Shown piece by piece: positions 22,939 through 36,385 of a DNA stretch of 64,000 nt. This DNA is from Marchantia polymorpha subsp. ruderalis (lineage: Eukaryota > Streptophyta > Marchantiopsida > Marchantiales > Marchantiaceae). Made by a program: the position numbers and the translations under genes. A model generated the notes under the pieces. It was not told the DNA's origin. It was given only the letters and a program-made list of their open reading frames with translations, and searched no databases. Location of the stretch: assembly GCA_037833965.1 (NCBI GenBank), contig AP031353.1:4528501-4592500 (forward strand). Direction: 5' to 3'. The stretch's first letter is position 1. Each line of letters opens with the position of its first letter.

Positions 22939-25000
22939 GATGGCGATAAGTGTGCCCTCTCTTTAAATTCAGCGATTCATTCATGGGGCTATGTCGAGAA
23001 TGAACCTTCGATGAATGACCTGAATTTTGGTCACCAGTCGAAAGGGCTGTTCAGTCAATTAATATTAGATAATTCTTTCTCCTTATGGAGCCAAATGATC
23101 CACATCTTGCCTAATTTTTGCAATTTCGGAGAGAAAGCGAGGCAATCCCGAAACTAACCCTACACCTCGTATTTCAGCCAATTTCAAATTCTGGTTGCTA
23201 TCCCACTAGGACAGGAAGTCAACTGCCTCCATTACAAGAGTTTGATTTCACGGGTGAAAACAATCTGGTCAAAAACCTTAGAACAATTGAAGTGTTCACT
23301 AGGAGTGTACGAGCCGTACACGAACTCTATCCGAAGATAAGCCAGAGTACTTGTTGGATCAGTGAACTCAACATCCGGTAAGTCCAATGTTTCTGATGAA
23401 GGATTCCTCGTTTGAAGACCATCCACGCTTAAGATTCTGAAATAGTTATAATGCACGTGTCATCCGTGCAAGTCCCGCAGACTATTCGTGCCTCAAGTGT
23501 GTACGTTGTGTAGTTTGAAGGAGCCGAACTATATCGTTAAGCGAATCTTGGTGACAGAAATCAAGTGCTAATAGTATATAATTTTCATTATCGTAGCTTG
23601 TTTACGTGTGGTAACAAAATATCAAATGTACAACTAACGACAATGAAGCCTCACTTCACATTTTGAAGTGAACAATTTTGAACGAAGATGTCACAGCCCC
23701 ATGTCAACATCGGATCCTATCTTCAACATAGACGTGTTCAACACAAGAAAAACACTGCCGACATGTATTCAAGATGTTTCTCGAATTCCACTTACATTCG
23801 TCCATATATATATTCGTCCATACTTGTTTAGTGGCAATCACAAAATCTCGTTCATCGAGATCCATGAATGCCTAACTGTTCTGAGTATCTGGAATGTTCT
23901 TAACAATAAACTCATATCTTCTAAATCCTGATTTCAATAGCTGATGTCATGTTGCATATATCATACATGGAAAATACTTTTTGATAAAATATTTTATATA
24001 AATTTAATCTTAAAAACCTTTAAAATATTGGATTTATGTCAACTTTTCAATTTAATGGAATATTTGTGAACCTCAAGTATAAATTTTTCATTTTGATTAC
24101 ATTAAGTATACAATGCATGCATTGAAAGTATGTGATTGAAGATTTTTATCAATATTACATAAAACTTTGACCACATTTGATCTTAGATATACAGTAAATA
24201 ATCTCAGTTACTATTTTATAAACTAATAGCTATGCTCAAATTGTATTTTTACTAATCCAAAATATCTATTTACTTTTAAATCACAGTAAACAGATTTATA
24301 TCAATAAATATTGGATAAAATTGATATAAAAAATTAATTAAAATTATCAATCTAATTAACATGTATTTACATTCTTATCTTTTTCATTTCTCATTTGGAA
24401 TTAATTTTATGATCTGGAAAATAAAAAAATGCTAGAAAGATAATATCAAAATTGTGAAATTTACTGATATTTCATAATATCACAAGTTGAGTTGATAATC
24501 TAGCATTGGTGTGGCCAAATCCAACCTCCAATGCCACGTCATCCACCTTGGCATTATAGCGATTGCCGTTATTTTTGAAATGTACTCGCAACCTACAAGA
24601 CTACAAAAGTAGTATTCAATTCAGTACACAAATTTCTGAATATCAAATCTCTGTTGGTTTTACATATCTACATATAGTTATTATTAAATTAAAATACAAA
24701 TTTATGCTTGATATAATGCACAATCAATATTTTGTACAATATTAACATATGTTTTAGATTATTCAATTTTATATATTGGTTAAGAAATTTTCTCTATAGG
24801 ACAGAAAGAAAGAACAAATTTAATAACTTTGATCAAATAATCAAATAAATTAAAAATAGATCCAAATTATACAATTTTCTTAATATTTTATTTATATTGA
24901 TGTCATATTCAACTTAAAAGTTATATGCGTAAAAATATGTGAAATTGAAAATTCACATTTGTCAAGTTAATTTGTCCTGTAAAGGAAATATGAAATAGAC
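22939..25000. other. Spacer downstream of PTF2-like gene, then AT-rich DNA
   Basis: To about 23900 the composition is intermediate, with chance frames (23118-23381 plus, 23668-23931 plus). Beyond that it is AT-rich. Nothing was recognised. Confidence 0.6.
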
Positions 25001-25011
25001 CAAATTTCACT

Positions 25012-25596
25012 TCACGCGCTTATTAAATCTAAAACTAAATATCTGCAAAAGAAACAAATGAAAAATAATACATGACTATAATGCATACTAACAATTTTTG
25101 GTTTATATTTAAAGAAAATTACTTGATGCAACCCTGGGTAAACTCCAAACACTTGATGGGAACCAACAGATTTTATTTTACTTGATGGGACACCATCGAC
25201 GATCACTGGAGCCCACCTTACGGTAAATGATGTTCCAATACGATCTAAAGTAATTTTGGGTAGGAAGATGAAATCCCGGCAAAACCACATCGGGAGTACT
25301 TCAGACTCATGATGGTGTCCGTTGCTTTCTCGGACATTGGCCGGTACTCGGTCACCGAAACTCTTGAGTAAGGACGCAGACCTGATGACTAATTGATCGA
25401 TTGATAGGACGAAGAACAAACAAAAAGTAGTCTCTGTGTACCGTTCTTCTCTTGCATCTCGTTTTATCTCTTGTCTAACCATACATGCTTGCAGTAAGGT
25501 ATGAATGTTCGATGGCTGTCGAGTTGGGTACCATAGGGTAAAATGAAACCTCTTGAGTCCCATCAAGAGGTTTGAGTTTCCTAGGGGTCCAATCAA
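25012..25596 (-). other. Long open frame of unknown meaning
   Basis: A 194-codon minus frame without an ATG at its 5' end; it opens from TTG. It contains a hydrophilic middle part and AT-driven F/I-rich ends, with no recognisable domain. Near its 5' side, 25548-25573 is a perfect 10-bp inverted repeat (AACCTCTTGA). It may be a decayed mobile element or chance. Confidence 0.2.
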
Positions 25597-25599
25597 GTA

Positions 25600-27650
25600 A
25601 TTTGATTAATCGAATCTTGTCTTACCTGTGTTCTTATCTTCAAGAGACAAGTAACTTTCAATCATTACTTGAAATTCTTTCTTCATTATCTCAATCTATA
25701 CACCGTTGATTGTTACTCCAACCACACCACTAAGACAAAGTAAGTATCAAATCAAAAAATCACGGAAGATGAAGAAAATACTTCAAATCATAGTTTCATA
25801 TACCAAATACCAACAAATTGTGCGTCTTTCAGTGGATACTTACTGAACGTTCTTTCAGAGTTGACTAACTTTAGTCTGAATCAACCAATATATGCAATCA
25901 GGCGATTCCCCCGAGACTTTGGTCGCTACAAGGTTATCATACTTGATTCTCCGTTTAGTGAATAAAAATTAATGAAGCAATGCCTTGCCACAATGATGCA
26001 GTTCATAAAAATATTGTATAGGTGTGCTCATATGTTGTCTATTTTTTGTGAATGTGATCATAAACATTGTAGAAAACTACTCAGCTCAACCATGTGCCAT
26101 GTAAACAACCAATTCCTATAATACCATAACTGTCAGGAGATGAATAACTTCGAAGCCCTGACGAAACAAAATCAAAGTCACGATAAAATACTTGAGTGTC
26201 ATTTTCTGTAAGTAGAATAGTTTGTCAAGTCGCAGCTTTTGAAACTCATTGACTCTGAGGGCTAGCCTGAACTAAACTAGAGGCGTACAAACAGACTAAA
26301 TCACAAATAATCCTCACGGCCCACATAATTCCTTCTCAGACCATGACTCAAGAACGGGGAATGCAAATGTACAGGTAAGAGTAGGATGAAAAAATTGAAA
26401 TAATTTAGTGACGGTTCGGACATGACACCTTTGACGAGTATTTAAGGACAGACCCTGCCCTGAAGAACGTTCACCTAGTGTTAACGAAGGAGAAGCTTTC
26501 AGATCCATGATAACGGATCTGGCATAACGAGGCCAAAAAGTCGCACTGCCCATACTACTGAAGACTCTGCTAGACGGCACGCTCAAGTTCATGATTGCTT
26601 TCCCAGTGGACAGTTTTCAAAACTCGGCCGAAGACACCAAACCTGTAATGGGAACAAGAAGCAATCTACCATTTAAGTAGACACATGGATGAACGAGAAC
26701 AATTTACCCATGTCTGAATCAGAAAGCGGTAGCCTTCCTGCGACAGGCACTGCCCACAGAAAATCGTTATCACAACTTCGCAGTACCGGAATGTCACAAA
26801 CTAGAGTGAGAGGGACACGATGCACCAGATTTGCACCCTGAAATCAAGCCTTTCGAACAGTAAGGAAGAAGCAGTTGACACCAACTGATGTGAGAAACGT
26901 GGCTGAGCCAACTACTAATCTGCTTGCTTCAATACCTCGCAAAGCAGACACGGAGAGATCAATAGATAAGGAAAGTTCAATACTAGCTTGTAATGCTGTG
27001 AGGTACAAAAGAGGGTGCGAGATGTTTGTTGCCCATAATTATCATGTGGGCAACAAAAGTTCCGAGAAGTGCACCAGACAAATATAGCATAAATGCTTGC
27101 AGACCAGGTTGGTCAGTATGTGTTATAAATTTGCAACTTTAATCAAAGTGTTTATATTGCTAAGATCAGCGAGATAAGCAGGTTCTCATGCACTGTGTTT
27201 TCATGAGAGGTAAGAAATAGCTGATGGAAGAATTCCAGTCCTCCACAAACCTGGAGTGGTCAAGGAGCGATGCCCACATCTTGCATACCATATAAAACTA
27301 GCAGAACAATCACAGCAAAGGGTTGTTCTCTTCTTCACTGGAAAATATAGTCAAATGAACGGAATACAACCCAAAAAAGATAAACAATGGAGCAAAATTT
27401 CTGAACTTCACATCCTTCACTGTCAATAATCGTTGGCGAAAACCATGGTGTTGTCAAATTCGCGCACTTGCCTACATATGATTCGATCGACCAAAAAGAC
27501 CAGCACTCTGCATGCTGAGGCAGTTGAGGGATCTTCTGCCGATCGCTAACAATTAAAACAGCAACACCAGTTGCTTGGACTTGGAACACCTAATTGACTG
27601 GAAAGAAGCCCGAAAAATGTTGTAAGGATCATGTAACAGCTTGAATTCTC
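25600..27650. other. Intergenic, with one candidate exon on the minus strand
   Basis: Mostly no signal. On the minus strand 26708-26837 is bounded by TTTCAG| and |GTAAATTG and stays open (contains LTLVCDIPVLRSCDNDFLWA). A following acceptor near 26640 leads quickly to a stop. No family was recognised and no further exons could be chained, so I do not call a gene. Confidence 0.3.
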
Positions 27651-28401
27651 CTACTTGGCCCGTGGATGTGCTGCAACATACTCGATAGCTTCCGCACATG
27701 AGGATATTTTGTCAGCTTCAGCGTCAGGGATCTCAAGTGCGAATTCTTCCTCAATGGCCATCACGACCTCCACAGTGTCAAGACTGTCAAGACCTAGATC
27801 ACCTTGAAAAGAAGCTTGTGGAGTCACCTGCCAAAAACGAAGCGACAATAAGAGCATGGTCACTTGGTCAGCTTGCTGATCTGAGCAAGGAAATCTCCTG
27901 TGAACACCATATCATAAAAGGGATGCGGAGAGCATACTGGGATTGTAGATGGAATCTGGAGTAACCTTCAAAACAGACAAGTGCCATGGATGGAGCGTTC
28001 GCCATTCCACACAATAAACCCAAGGACGGGTATGAAGCATGAATCGGCCATCGTTTCACAAGGATCATAAGGGCGAGAATTTTGAATCGTGGACAGCCGA
28101 GGACATGCTAACAATTTGGGTTTGAACAGTCACCTTGCCCTAGGATTCATTCATAAAGAGGCGGAAAAGAGTGAGCAAGGCAAACCTTCGCAGGATCGAC
28201 TTTCTCCATTTTTTTCACTAGCTCAAGGATGCGATCAGTGACCGAGGACTTGTCCAAGTAGGTGCCATGATCACTGGAGAAGGAAACTCTGCTATCGAGC
28301 AAAATGGGCACTCTGTGACTCGTAGCCGCCACAGTCAGGCGCAAATGCTGTAGGAAGGCGTTCCGCACGGTAATAGCAGATGATCGCAAAGCGGCCTGCA
28401 T
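27651..28401 (-). CDS. mtACP: Mitochondrial acyl carrier protein
   Basis: Carries the growing acyl chain on 4'-phosphopantetheine during mitochondrial type II fatty-acid synthesis, which supplies lipoate, and may also serve as a respiratory complex I subunit. Two exons on the minus strand, 28186-28401 and 27651-27827, are joined by a 358-bp phase-0 intron (GCGAAG|GTTTGC ... TTGGCAG|GTGACT), giving 130 aa. Residues 1 to about 45 are rich in Arg, Ser and hydrophobics with almost no acidic residues, as in a mitochondrial presequence. The carrier domain starts near [19 protein letters not shown]. The attachment site is in [20 protein letters not shown], with Ser87 as the modified residue, and the domain ends [20 protein letters not shown], typical of mitochondrial rather than plastid ACP. 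The spacing and length are normal for the family. Confidence 0.95.
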
Positions 28402-28517
28402 CGTGCTCCCCGCTGCTGCTCCCTACTCTCCTGTCACCTGGACGACGGACGACGGGCGCTGCTCGAGGCTGCGGATTTGTACCTCTTGGCGATTCCTCTG
28501 CACTTCCTTCGAAGCTC

Positions 28518-28543
28518 GATTGATTGATCGATCGATCGATCAC
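28518..28543. repeat. GATC/GATT simple repeat
   Basis: A short run of ATTGATTGATCGATCGATCG upstream of the mtACP start codon, self-complementary. Confidence 0.8.
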
Positions 28544-31500
28544 CTCCTTCGTCCAACTCTGCCTCTTGCCCTTCCTTCTGGAGCCCAGGTGCAGAATATT
28601 CTTCCCACTAAATACCGCAGACCTCGGTAGGGGCCTTGTTCGTCTCCTTGTTCATGTATTGATGGAGCCAACAAATACAGCTCAAAAGCTCATCATCAAC
28701 ACAAACTAGTTCCACTGTTTTATCATTGAACAGTACAAAAATCGAAGAGTTTCTTTTTCTTTTTTACACAGATTGAGCATTGCTAGCAACTCTCGTTTGC
28801 AATAATAGTCCTGTCTAGACTCCTGCCATATTTATGTGAGGATCAAATTGGATCGCTTCTAAAGTCACCACTAACATTGGAGTTTGCTGTCCAAAACTCT
28901 ACTTATATTAATAGTTGATATCAAATCCAGTTGTAGAAAGTAATATTTTCATTGTTTTCTTATGCATAAGTAGGGAGAATGATCAAAACTGACCCGAGTA
29001 TTATCCAGAGGCAGTGGTCAACTCAAGTGTAAATTTTTGTTTTCGGTGATCATTGGTGCTGGTGTGAAAGTATAGCGAATCTGAACGGAGTGATTGTATA
29101 TTATAAATAAGCTTTTCCTCTTGCCAAGAAGAAAAAATGGGGAAGGTGAAATCATTTCAAAATGGGCTGTCATATATGCACAATATAATAGACATTCCGA
29201 TTAGTTTCCCTTAAATGTTCATTAAATGCTGTACTATGATAAAATGAACAATTTGACGATCACATTTGAAAAAAAAATATGAAGTTTTCCAAATCATTAA
29301 TTTCATAGAATATTCTTGTATTCATCTTTAGATTTTGGTTATATATTCATAGTCATACTTAAAATGTTAAGCCAACTACATGCTACCTGATATTTAATGA
29401 TTTTTTAGATGTAATGTTTCTTCCAAACTATAAAAAACAAATCAAGCTCATTCTTACGGAATGAGAGCAAATATTGTGAATATACCAAGTGATGAAATCT
29501 TGGGGCGATAGAGAATCATATATCTCTAACTTGATTTTCATACACAATTACATGCATTTGCAACATAATCGAATCAAAAAATAGTTGATTGATTGTCAAC
29601 GAGTTTACCTTCACATATAGACAATATTTTGTTGTACAAGACCTATATATTATCCGTGTTGCAAAAATTTAAGTTCATTTTTGTTATATAGCATTAGCTA
29701 ACAGATTTGATAGACCTTAATTAATCTAAATAAGATCAATTACAAATCAAAATTAATTCATAACAATATATTCTTTGACTTACGTCTTTCTGCATATTCT
29801 GTAATCTATATAAATACTCAGTAAAAAACAATATTATTCTTCTTGCAAACTTATAAAAAATATAGATAAATTTTGATAATGCAAAATCACATATAAAGAC
29901 AATATGAGTATTTTTTTATCAATTTTTATCCACATGTAAAATTTATGGCAGAATATTTCTAGAACCTTTCAAATTTTTTTCCATAAATTTAGATGTAGAA
30001 AATGAATGAACTATATTGCTGATCTTCATTAGTTCAAGGGAATTGCTAGGCACACACCCAACCCACCCCCCCCCCCCCCCCCCCCCCTTGCTAGGCACAC
30101 ACACACGCCCCCTATGCTTATATTGTAGTAACATATTTTATATCCGTGACCAACTAACATAAACAAAATTTCAAAATATAATTTTAAATACATAAATTAT
30201 TTGAATTAAATTATTTATTTCAAATTTTATCTCAAATTGATTGTTAATGTCCATATGTTTTTAATGAAGTCCACAAGTTGTTAGAGTGTTTTACATATTT
30301 TATCTTTCATCAATATTTTATATTCATATTTCATACATGCTTAAATAATGAGACTAATAATATAATTTTTAAAATTTTAACAACATTAAAATAAATAAAT
30401 AATAATTTTAAATATAAAATTATTGGTTTTATTCTAGAAAAAATTTCACATGTCAAATAGATGAATAATAGTTAATAAATTATTCACAATCAACAATACA
30501 ACAGTAGATGTTACTAGTCAATAATCAATTGCATGTCTGAATAGTTTTATATCAATAAACATCATGAGTCTGTAATCAATTTCATATTGTGATAGATCAT
30601 GTAATCATATATTCAAGCAAAACCTTGAATCTTGTAAATTTTATTTTTGATATACGTAGGAAAAAATATTTATTTTATCAATCCTACTTATAAATAGTTT
30701 TTTTTCCTATTTTAGATTTCATTTTCAAACATAACACATGTTTGAATTAAACTAATTTTTTTTTTTTGTTTTAGATTATTTTAAATTACTATTTTCAAAT
30801 ATATACCAATTTTTTTTATTTTTCAATTATTATTTTTCATTGTGATTAAAAAACAGAACTTTATTTTCAATTTTTATATAAATCTCATTTCAGAACATCA
30901 TTTGTGAGGTGATAATTTTAACTATAATAATTGAGTGATATGAATTGCATTGCCAATTCATTCGAATACTATCTTTTTAACATCATCATATTTTCAAAGC
31001 ATTTAAAATATTGAAGTGACTTTTAAATCATGAATTTCATTTACAATTAGCATACAACAACAAATTCGGTTACATTGACTACATTATTTACATTAATTTG
31101 TAAAGTTTGATAATGTTACAAAATTTTGCAGATGTATGTAAATATTTAAACTATTTTTGCAAGATATATTTTGCTATTAAGCCTAAATGTTACTGATATT
31201 TTTTCATGAAAAATGTGATAAAATCACATGATGAGTGTTATGAAGTTTTTAGAATCCAATATGACTGTTTATAATTATTATCAGTGATAAAAAAGCTATA
31301 ATTAGATTATGTATTAATTATTCCAAAAAAAATGAAGATATTTATCAACTATCATTAGAATACTTAGTCACGCCTATGCGCTCTATTCCACACTCATCCG
31401 CACTTGAATGGCAGAGTGAATAAATGATATTTTATTTATTGTAAAAAATTTAAAGTTTCTTTACAAATATTCATATGAAAATAATTATTAATACAATTTC

Positions 31501-32098
31501 TTATAAAAATAAAATATATATTTAAAAAAAACGTGTTAACAAACTAAAAAAGTGATATCAATGAATAAAGTATCAAAATAACAAAATTTAATATATTTGA
31601 TTTTATTACATTGTAAATTTCAAATACTCAAAAATATAAATTTGTAATAAATCATTAAAAACATAATATTATTATCATCCAACTAATCCAAATAAAATTT
31701 TTAAATTTTTTAAATTTCTTAAAAAATTTCAATCAAATCAAGTTACTTTATATTTTTTTTGACATAGAAACTTTCATTTTTTCTTGATTTAAGGAAAAAA
31801 ATATTTAATTTTTACAATTGATAGATTCTTATTTTAAACTAAAAGCAGAATACACATTTCATGTAATGAATGCTTTTAAAAATCCAATTTCTTCATAAAT
31901 TTTGGAAAAAATCATTTTTTTCCTAATTTTTTTCATGTTTCAAATTATTAGAAATGAAATATTTTTTATAAATTTTTTATTTCAAAATTTCATTTATTTA
32001 TTATAATTAATATATTATGTTTTATATATAAAAATTTATTTAAAAACATGATTTTAGTTTAGTAAAATCATTCTGACTAATAACTATCATATATAACC
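28544..32098. other. AT-rich gene desert
   Basis: After the 5' flank of mtACP (to about 28700) the sequence is extremely AT-rich with stops in all frames. The only structures noted are the C-run listed separately and ordinary A/T runs. Confidence 0.7.
30043..30110. repeat. 22-base C-run flanked by a duplicated CA-rich motif
   Basis: C at 30066-30087 without interruption. TTGCTAGGCACACAC (30042-30056, first base A in place of T) and TTGCTAGGCACACACACACG (from 30088) flank it as a direct repeat. The opposite strand is a G22 tract, able to form a G-quadruplex and prone to length errors in assembly. Confidence 0.85.
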
Positions 32099-32852
32099 AG
32101 GCTTGCTTATAATAGGCTCTTAGAATTTTTGGCGTTTAAATTACCTAAAATAATTCTTGTGAGGCGTCTAGATTAGGTACCTTGCAAAGCATGGCCATAT
32201 ACCATTAGATTGTCCAAAGTTCAATGTGGAAAAACAAGTCTTGGCTACATCGAGGTCAATAATGCTAAATATCATATTTAGCATTGGCAAGGCTCGTAAA
32301 CAGAGCTTTCTTCTTCAGCATCGTTACTGGCTACACAAATAGATGTCATTGCCAATGAGCATAAAACTATTCTTCGAGTTTATCGCAAGGAGTTTGTGCT
32401 ATGAGCATTCATGGCTGCAATCAAAAGACATCATTTGATAATGCTTGGACCTTATTAGTGCTTAGAAACCAAACTTGGTCGAGTTTTGCCGCTGCATTGC
32501 ATCTATACTTCCGAGCACTATTACAATGGAGTCTGACTTGTCTGTTCTGAGGTGGGTAAAAGTTGATCACCTCAAGAGTATTTCAGACTTTGTACTTGAA
32601 GGTGTGTTGCAAACTAACCGGTATATGCAGATTGAGGCAATTATAAATTGTGATAACTAAGGAGCGACCTTGCATCTTGATTACCGATAAATCAATTGAT
32701 CGGTCATACACATACACTTATAAAATTTCAAATTCTTACTCATTGGCCTTCAATCTCGACTAAATGTGCCTACCGCCTAAACTAATTCTGAAAGGGCGCC
32801 TATATTATACTAATTTAGGTAATTTAGGCGATCGCATATTATAAGCAGGCCT
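32099..32852 (+). mobile_element. Decayed inverted-repeat DNA transposon, probably hAT-like
   Basis: The ends form a terminal inverted repeat: left AGGCTTGCTTATAATAGG against the reverse of the right end AGGCCTGCTTATAATATG. Further subterminal similarity (GCGTTTAAATTACCTAAA against GCCTAAATTACCTAAAT) makes roughly 50-65 bp of imperfect TIR. Flanks ATATAACC and ATATACAA could be an eroded 8-bp target duplication, the hAT size. The interior keeps degraded coding: from about 32475 a frame reads LPSTITMESDLSVLRWVKVD then SDFVLEGVLQ, which recalls the C-terminal part of hAT-type transposase-related proteins. No intact transposase remains. The superfamily call is tentative. Confidence 0.6.
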
Positions 32853-35800
32853 ATATACAATTTTTAACTAATTCTAACTATTTAATAACTAATTTTTTTG
32901 ATGTAGGTGTATGATTTGTCTACAAATTTTACTGACTTAGATACTTATAATGCTCATATGTAAAAATTGAAAGGGTATAATTTTATCAAGCATTAAAAAT
33001 TGGAGATCAAATAAATTCCTAAGTGCAATAAATATATTATATATTTTAATATAATATATAAAATAAATTTAAAATAAATTTTTACGAGTATAAAATGTAG
33101 ATCACATAATTTTCACCTTTTTTAATTCATGTTTTTGAATTTTGTTAATCATATACCTTTGAATTGAATTATCAATTCTTTTACAATTTATGATTATTTT
33201 TTATATTTTATATAAAAAAATAAACATACAACTTGTTTGTCCTCATGCTGTTCTGCAAAATAATTCAAAGCCAATTTTTGAGATTTTATTGAAGTAGAGA
33301 AAAGATGAACAAATGGACTTCGTACATAGGAAATAAAGCAAAAGAAACTAGAATAGTTTTGCAGCTTGCAATCTTTTATTTGGAAAGGAGATCGCAAAAT
33401 GAGACAATGGTGGAAGAGTCTAAAAACTCTATGCAGACTTTGTCGGGTGTGAAGGGTTTTTACGCTTCATCGCGGTACGCTTTGTGAAAGTATGTGTGGG
33501 ACATTTTGGCTGCAAGGGCGTATGAACTTCTCTAGAAGGTGCGTGATGGAACTTATGTGAACCAGCTGGTCGGTAATAAGAGGTTTCCTAACGACTCCTC
33601 AAGCTTTACACATCCTTTCTCCATCTTCTGAGAAACTACCTCCTTTGCCCGAAAGTTTAGCGCCAATCAATGCAGATATTTGTCATGCAACCGCGTTCGC
33701 CTAAGCCTATCATTTCCATGTATTGAATTGAATTATATCTGTTTTTAATACAATAATTTTTTTATATTTAAAACTAATATATAAAATAATTCAAATATTT
33801 TTAACTGTAATGAATAATAAATACATGTTTATTCATAATTCATATCAATAAAGAATTTTAAAATTTGTGATGAAATTGATACACAAAGATTTATATTTTA
33901 TATTGCCTTGAAATTTGAAAAATATCACCTTTGAGATTTGAAATGAGGTAAACTTCTCTAAAATCATTCTAACTTCAAACTTAAATATGTTTGAAGTTTG
34001 AATTTATAGCAAACAAAGGTGGTGGAAGATTTTGATATTGGAGTTTAGCAATTTAAGAAAATATTGAAAAATGATGTTGAGATTAATAATTAATGATAAT
34101 TTATATTTTTATACATATCCAAAAAACATATTGGTGATATGTATTTTTCAATGGAAAAATGATTGAAATTCATACAATGAAGCAATGTTGTTGTAATAAT
34201 TTCAATAGTTGTTATATTAAGATTTTTTAAACTAAAATATTAAAATTATAAGCTTTTTTTTACAACATATAATAATCACATAATTAAATTATATGCTATT
34301 TAAAAATTATATAGTGCATTATTCATATGCTAAATAATTCAAACATTGAAATGATTAATATATAAATCATTATACAATAATGTCATCATATGTTATCTTT
34401 CATTTATACATTTAATAAATTTTGCTTTGCAACGGTTTAAAAAAATTTTAACTCAAATAATGGAAATATATAGTTTGTTTCAAATTATAAAAAAATTACA
34501 AAATTAAGTTAAAAAACTGTGGTCTTGTTAAGAATTTTGCATAATCAATGATATCCATTTGATTGAATAGTAAATCATCAATGAATTTTAAAATTATTGT
34601 TAACATGAAATTGTTGCTCAGATTGGAATTTATAATTATAAGCAAAATAAATTGTTTGAATATCTGTTGAACTATTTACTAAATTCAAAAATTTGCTTTC
34701 ATTCTTTATCATGATTTTTCACAAAAATAATCATCATATAAAATAATAATTTATTTTTTAATAGAGCTTTTTATTATATTATTGTTTTATGATTACAACA
34801 TTTTTTATTTGAATAATCATCATATGCATGTAATAATAAACAAATCTTCAAGTATTAAACTTCATGTCTTGATCGTAAATTTCACAATGAATAGCTTTGA
34901 GTTTTAATTTCTTGAATATTTTTTTTGTTTCAATCTTTCTAAATAAATCTTTGAAGCTATTAAAGATTTAAGCTTGTTAAAATAACTGGTCAAGAACATA
35001 TTTGGTTTAAATTTTCTTATAACATAGATTTACATCTCTATTAAAAGATCTACATGTGCCAAACACTATTATATTATTGCTTATTATCCATCTAATTTTT
35101 TCTTATGACTTCTCATTTACATGCATTTGTAACATACTTAATGATAATGGATGCTACATTCTCATTAATTTAATACTTCTAAAAGTTGAATATGTGATAA
35201 GAAATTTGCTAAATGAACTATTTTTCAATGATTTATTTGCAATTGATTGGCTTGCTATACATTTTTTTTTGTTTAAATAGATATTTAATTCATCTCTGTT
35301 ATGTTTTTCAATTTTTATTATAAATTTACATAATCACAAATTTAATCAATTTTTATGTATGTGTATAACATGAAAGACATGCTTTTGTTTCCTAAATGCA
35401 ATTGCATAGTGTATATTTTGTTTTTTTTTCATTATTTGAAATTAATTTGCTATATATATACATATATATATTATCACATATTATATTTTCAAATAAATAT
35501 CATTTGGAGATATTGATTAAGATAAAACAACAACCCATCATAATAAAAATTGGTTGATGAAAATCCTTTAGAAGATAAAACACTTGTAAAACGAATCAAC
35601 ATGATTCATTTTACCCAATGTTATCTTGCAGCACACCGTCATCCATGTGCCATTACAAGTTCTCGGATGAAATAGTATTCCACTAAATTGTTTATACCTA
35701 GTATATGAACAGAGCACTTTCCAATAAAGCTCTTGAAATGCTCACAAAGTCTCATAAGTGAGAGTTCAAAACTTTGACGCTCACTAACAAGACATACGAA

Positions 35801-36385
35801 AACGATTTCTTGAAAATAAAGAATTTACTAAACAAGGTCTATTTATAAAACGACGAGTTCATAATTTTGATAACTCTAGTAATAAGGAGAGAGTGGAGAC
35901 AAACAGCGAAGAGTTAAGCTTAATTTATCAAACTGATTACCCTAAACATGCCAATGCGTTTTTATGAATAGATAGTAGCAGTTCCACTTTCAAGGTTACA
36001 AAAAATTGTATTGAAACATGAGTGAAGTTGGGTTGCAAGGTTGAATACAATGTACTAAAATGAATCGTGTTGGTTATTGCAATTTGATTTCATATTTGCA
36101 GAGCTTGATATTCCCTTCTCATTACTTTTTCTTTATCAATTGCTGCATCATCAAACAATAAATAAAATCCATTACTTATCATCGTGTAGAACTTGATGGA
36201 GTTTTATCAAATTTTGGCTCATATTACTTGGTACTCTACAACTGAAACAAAAATCATTCTTGTTCAGATCGATAGATAGTCCACATTGTTTTTGCTTTAC
36301 TACTTGGTTCCTTGTAGAGTTAACAAATTCGGTTATTTAAAGATTATTGTACTTGGAGAGAACCTAAAGTACATGAAGGAAATAT
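32853..36385. other. AT-rich gene desert with one less AT-rich island
   Basis: The segment 33300-33720 is less AT-rich than its surroundings and may be a decayed gene or element fragment, with broken plus frames and no recognised domain. The rest is AT-rich with nothing recognised. Confidence 0.6.
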
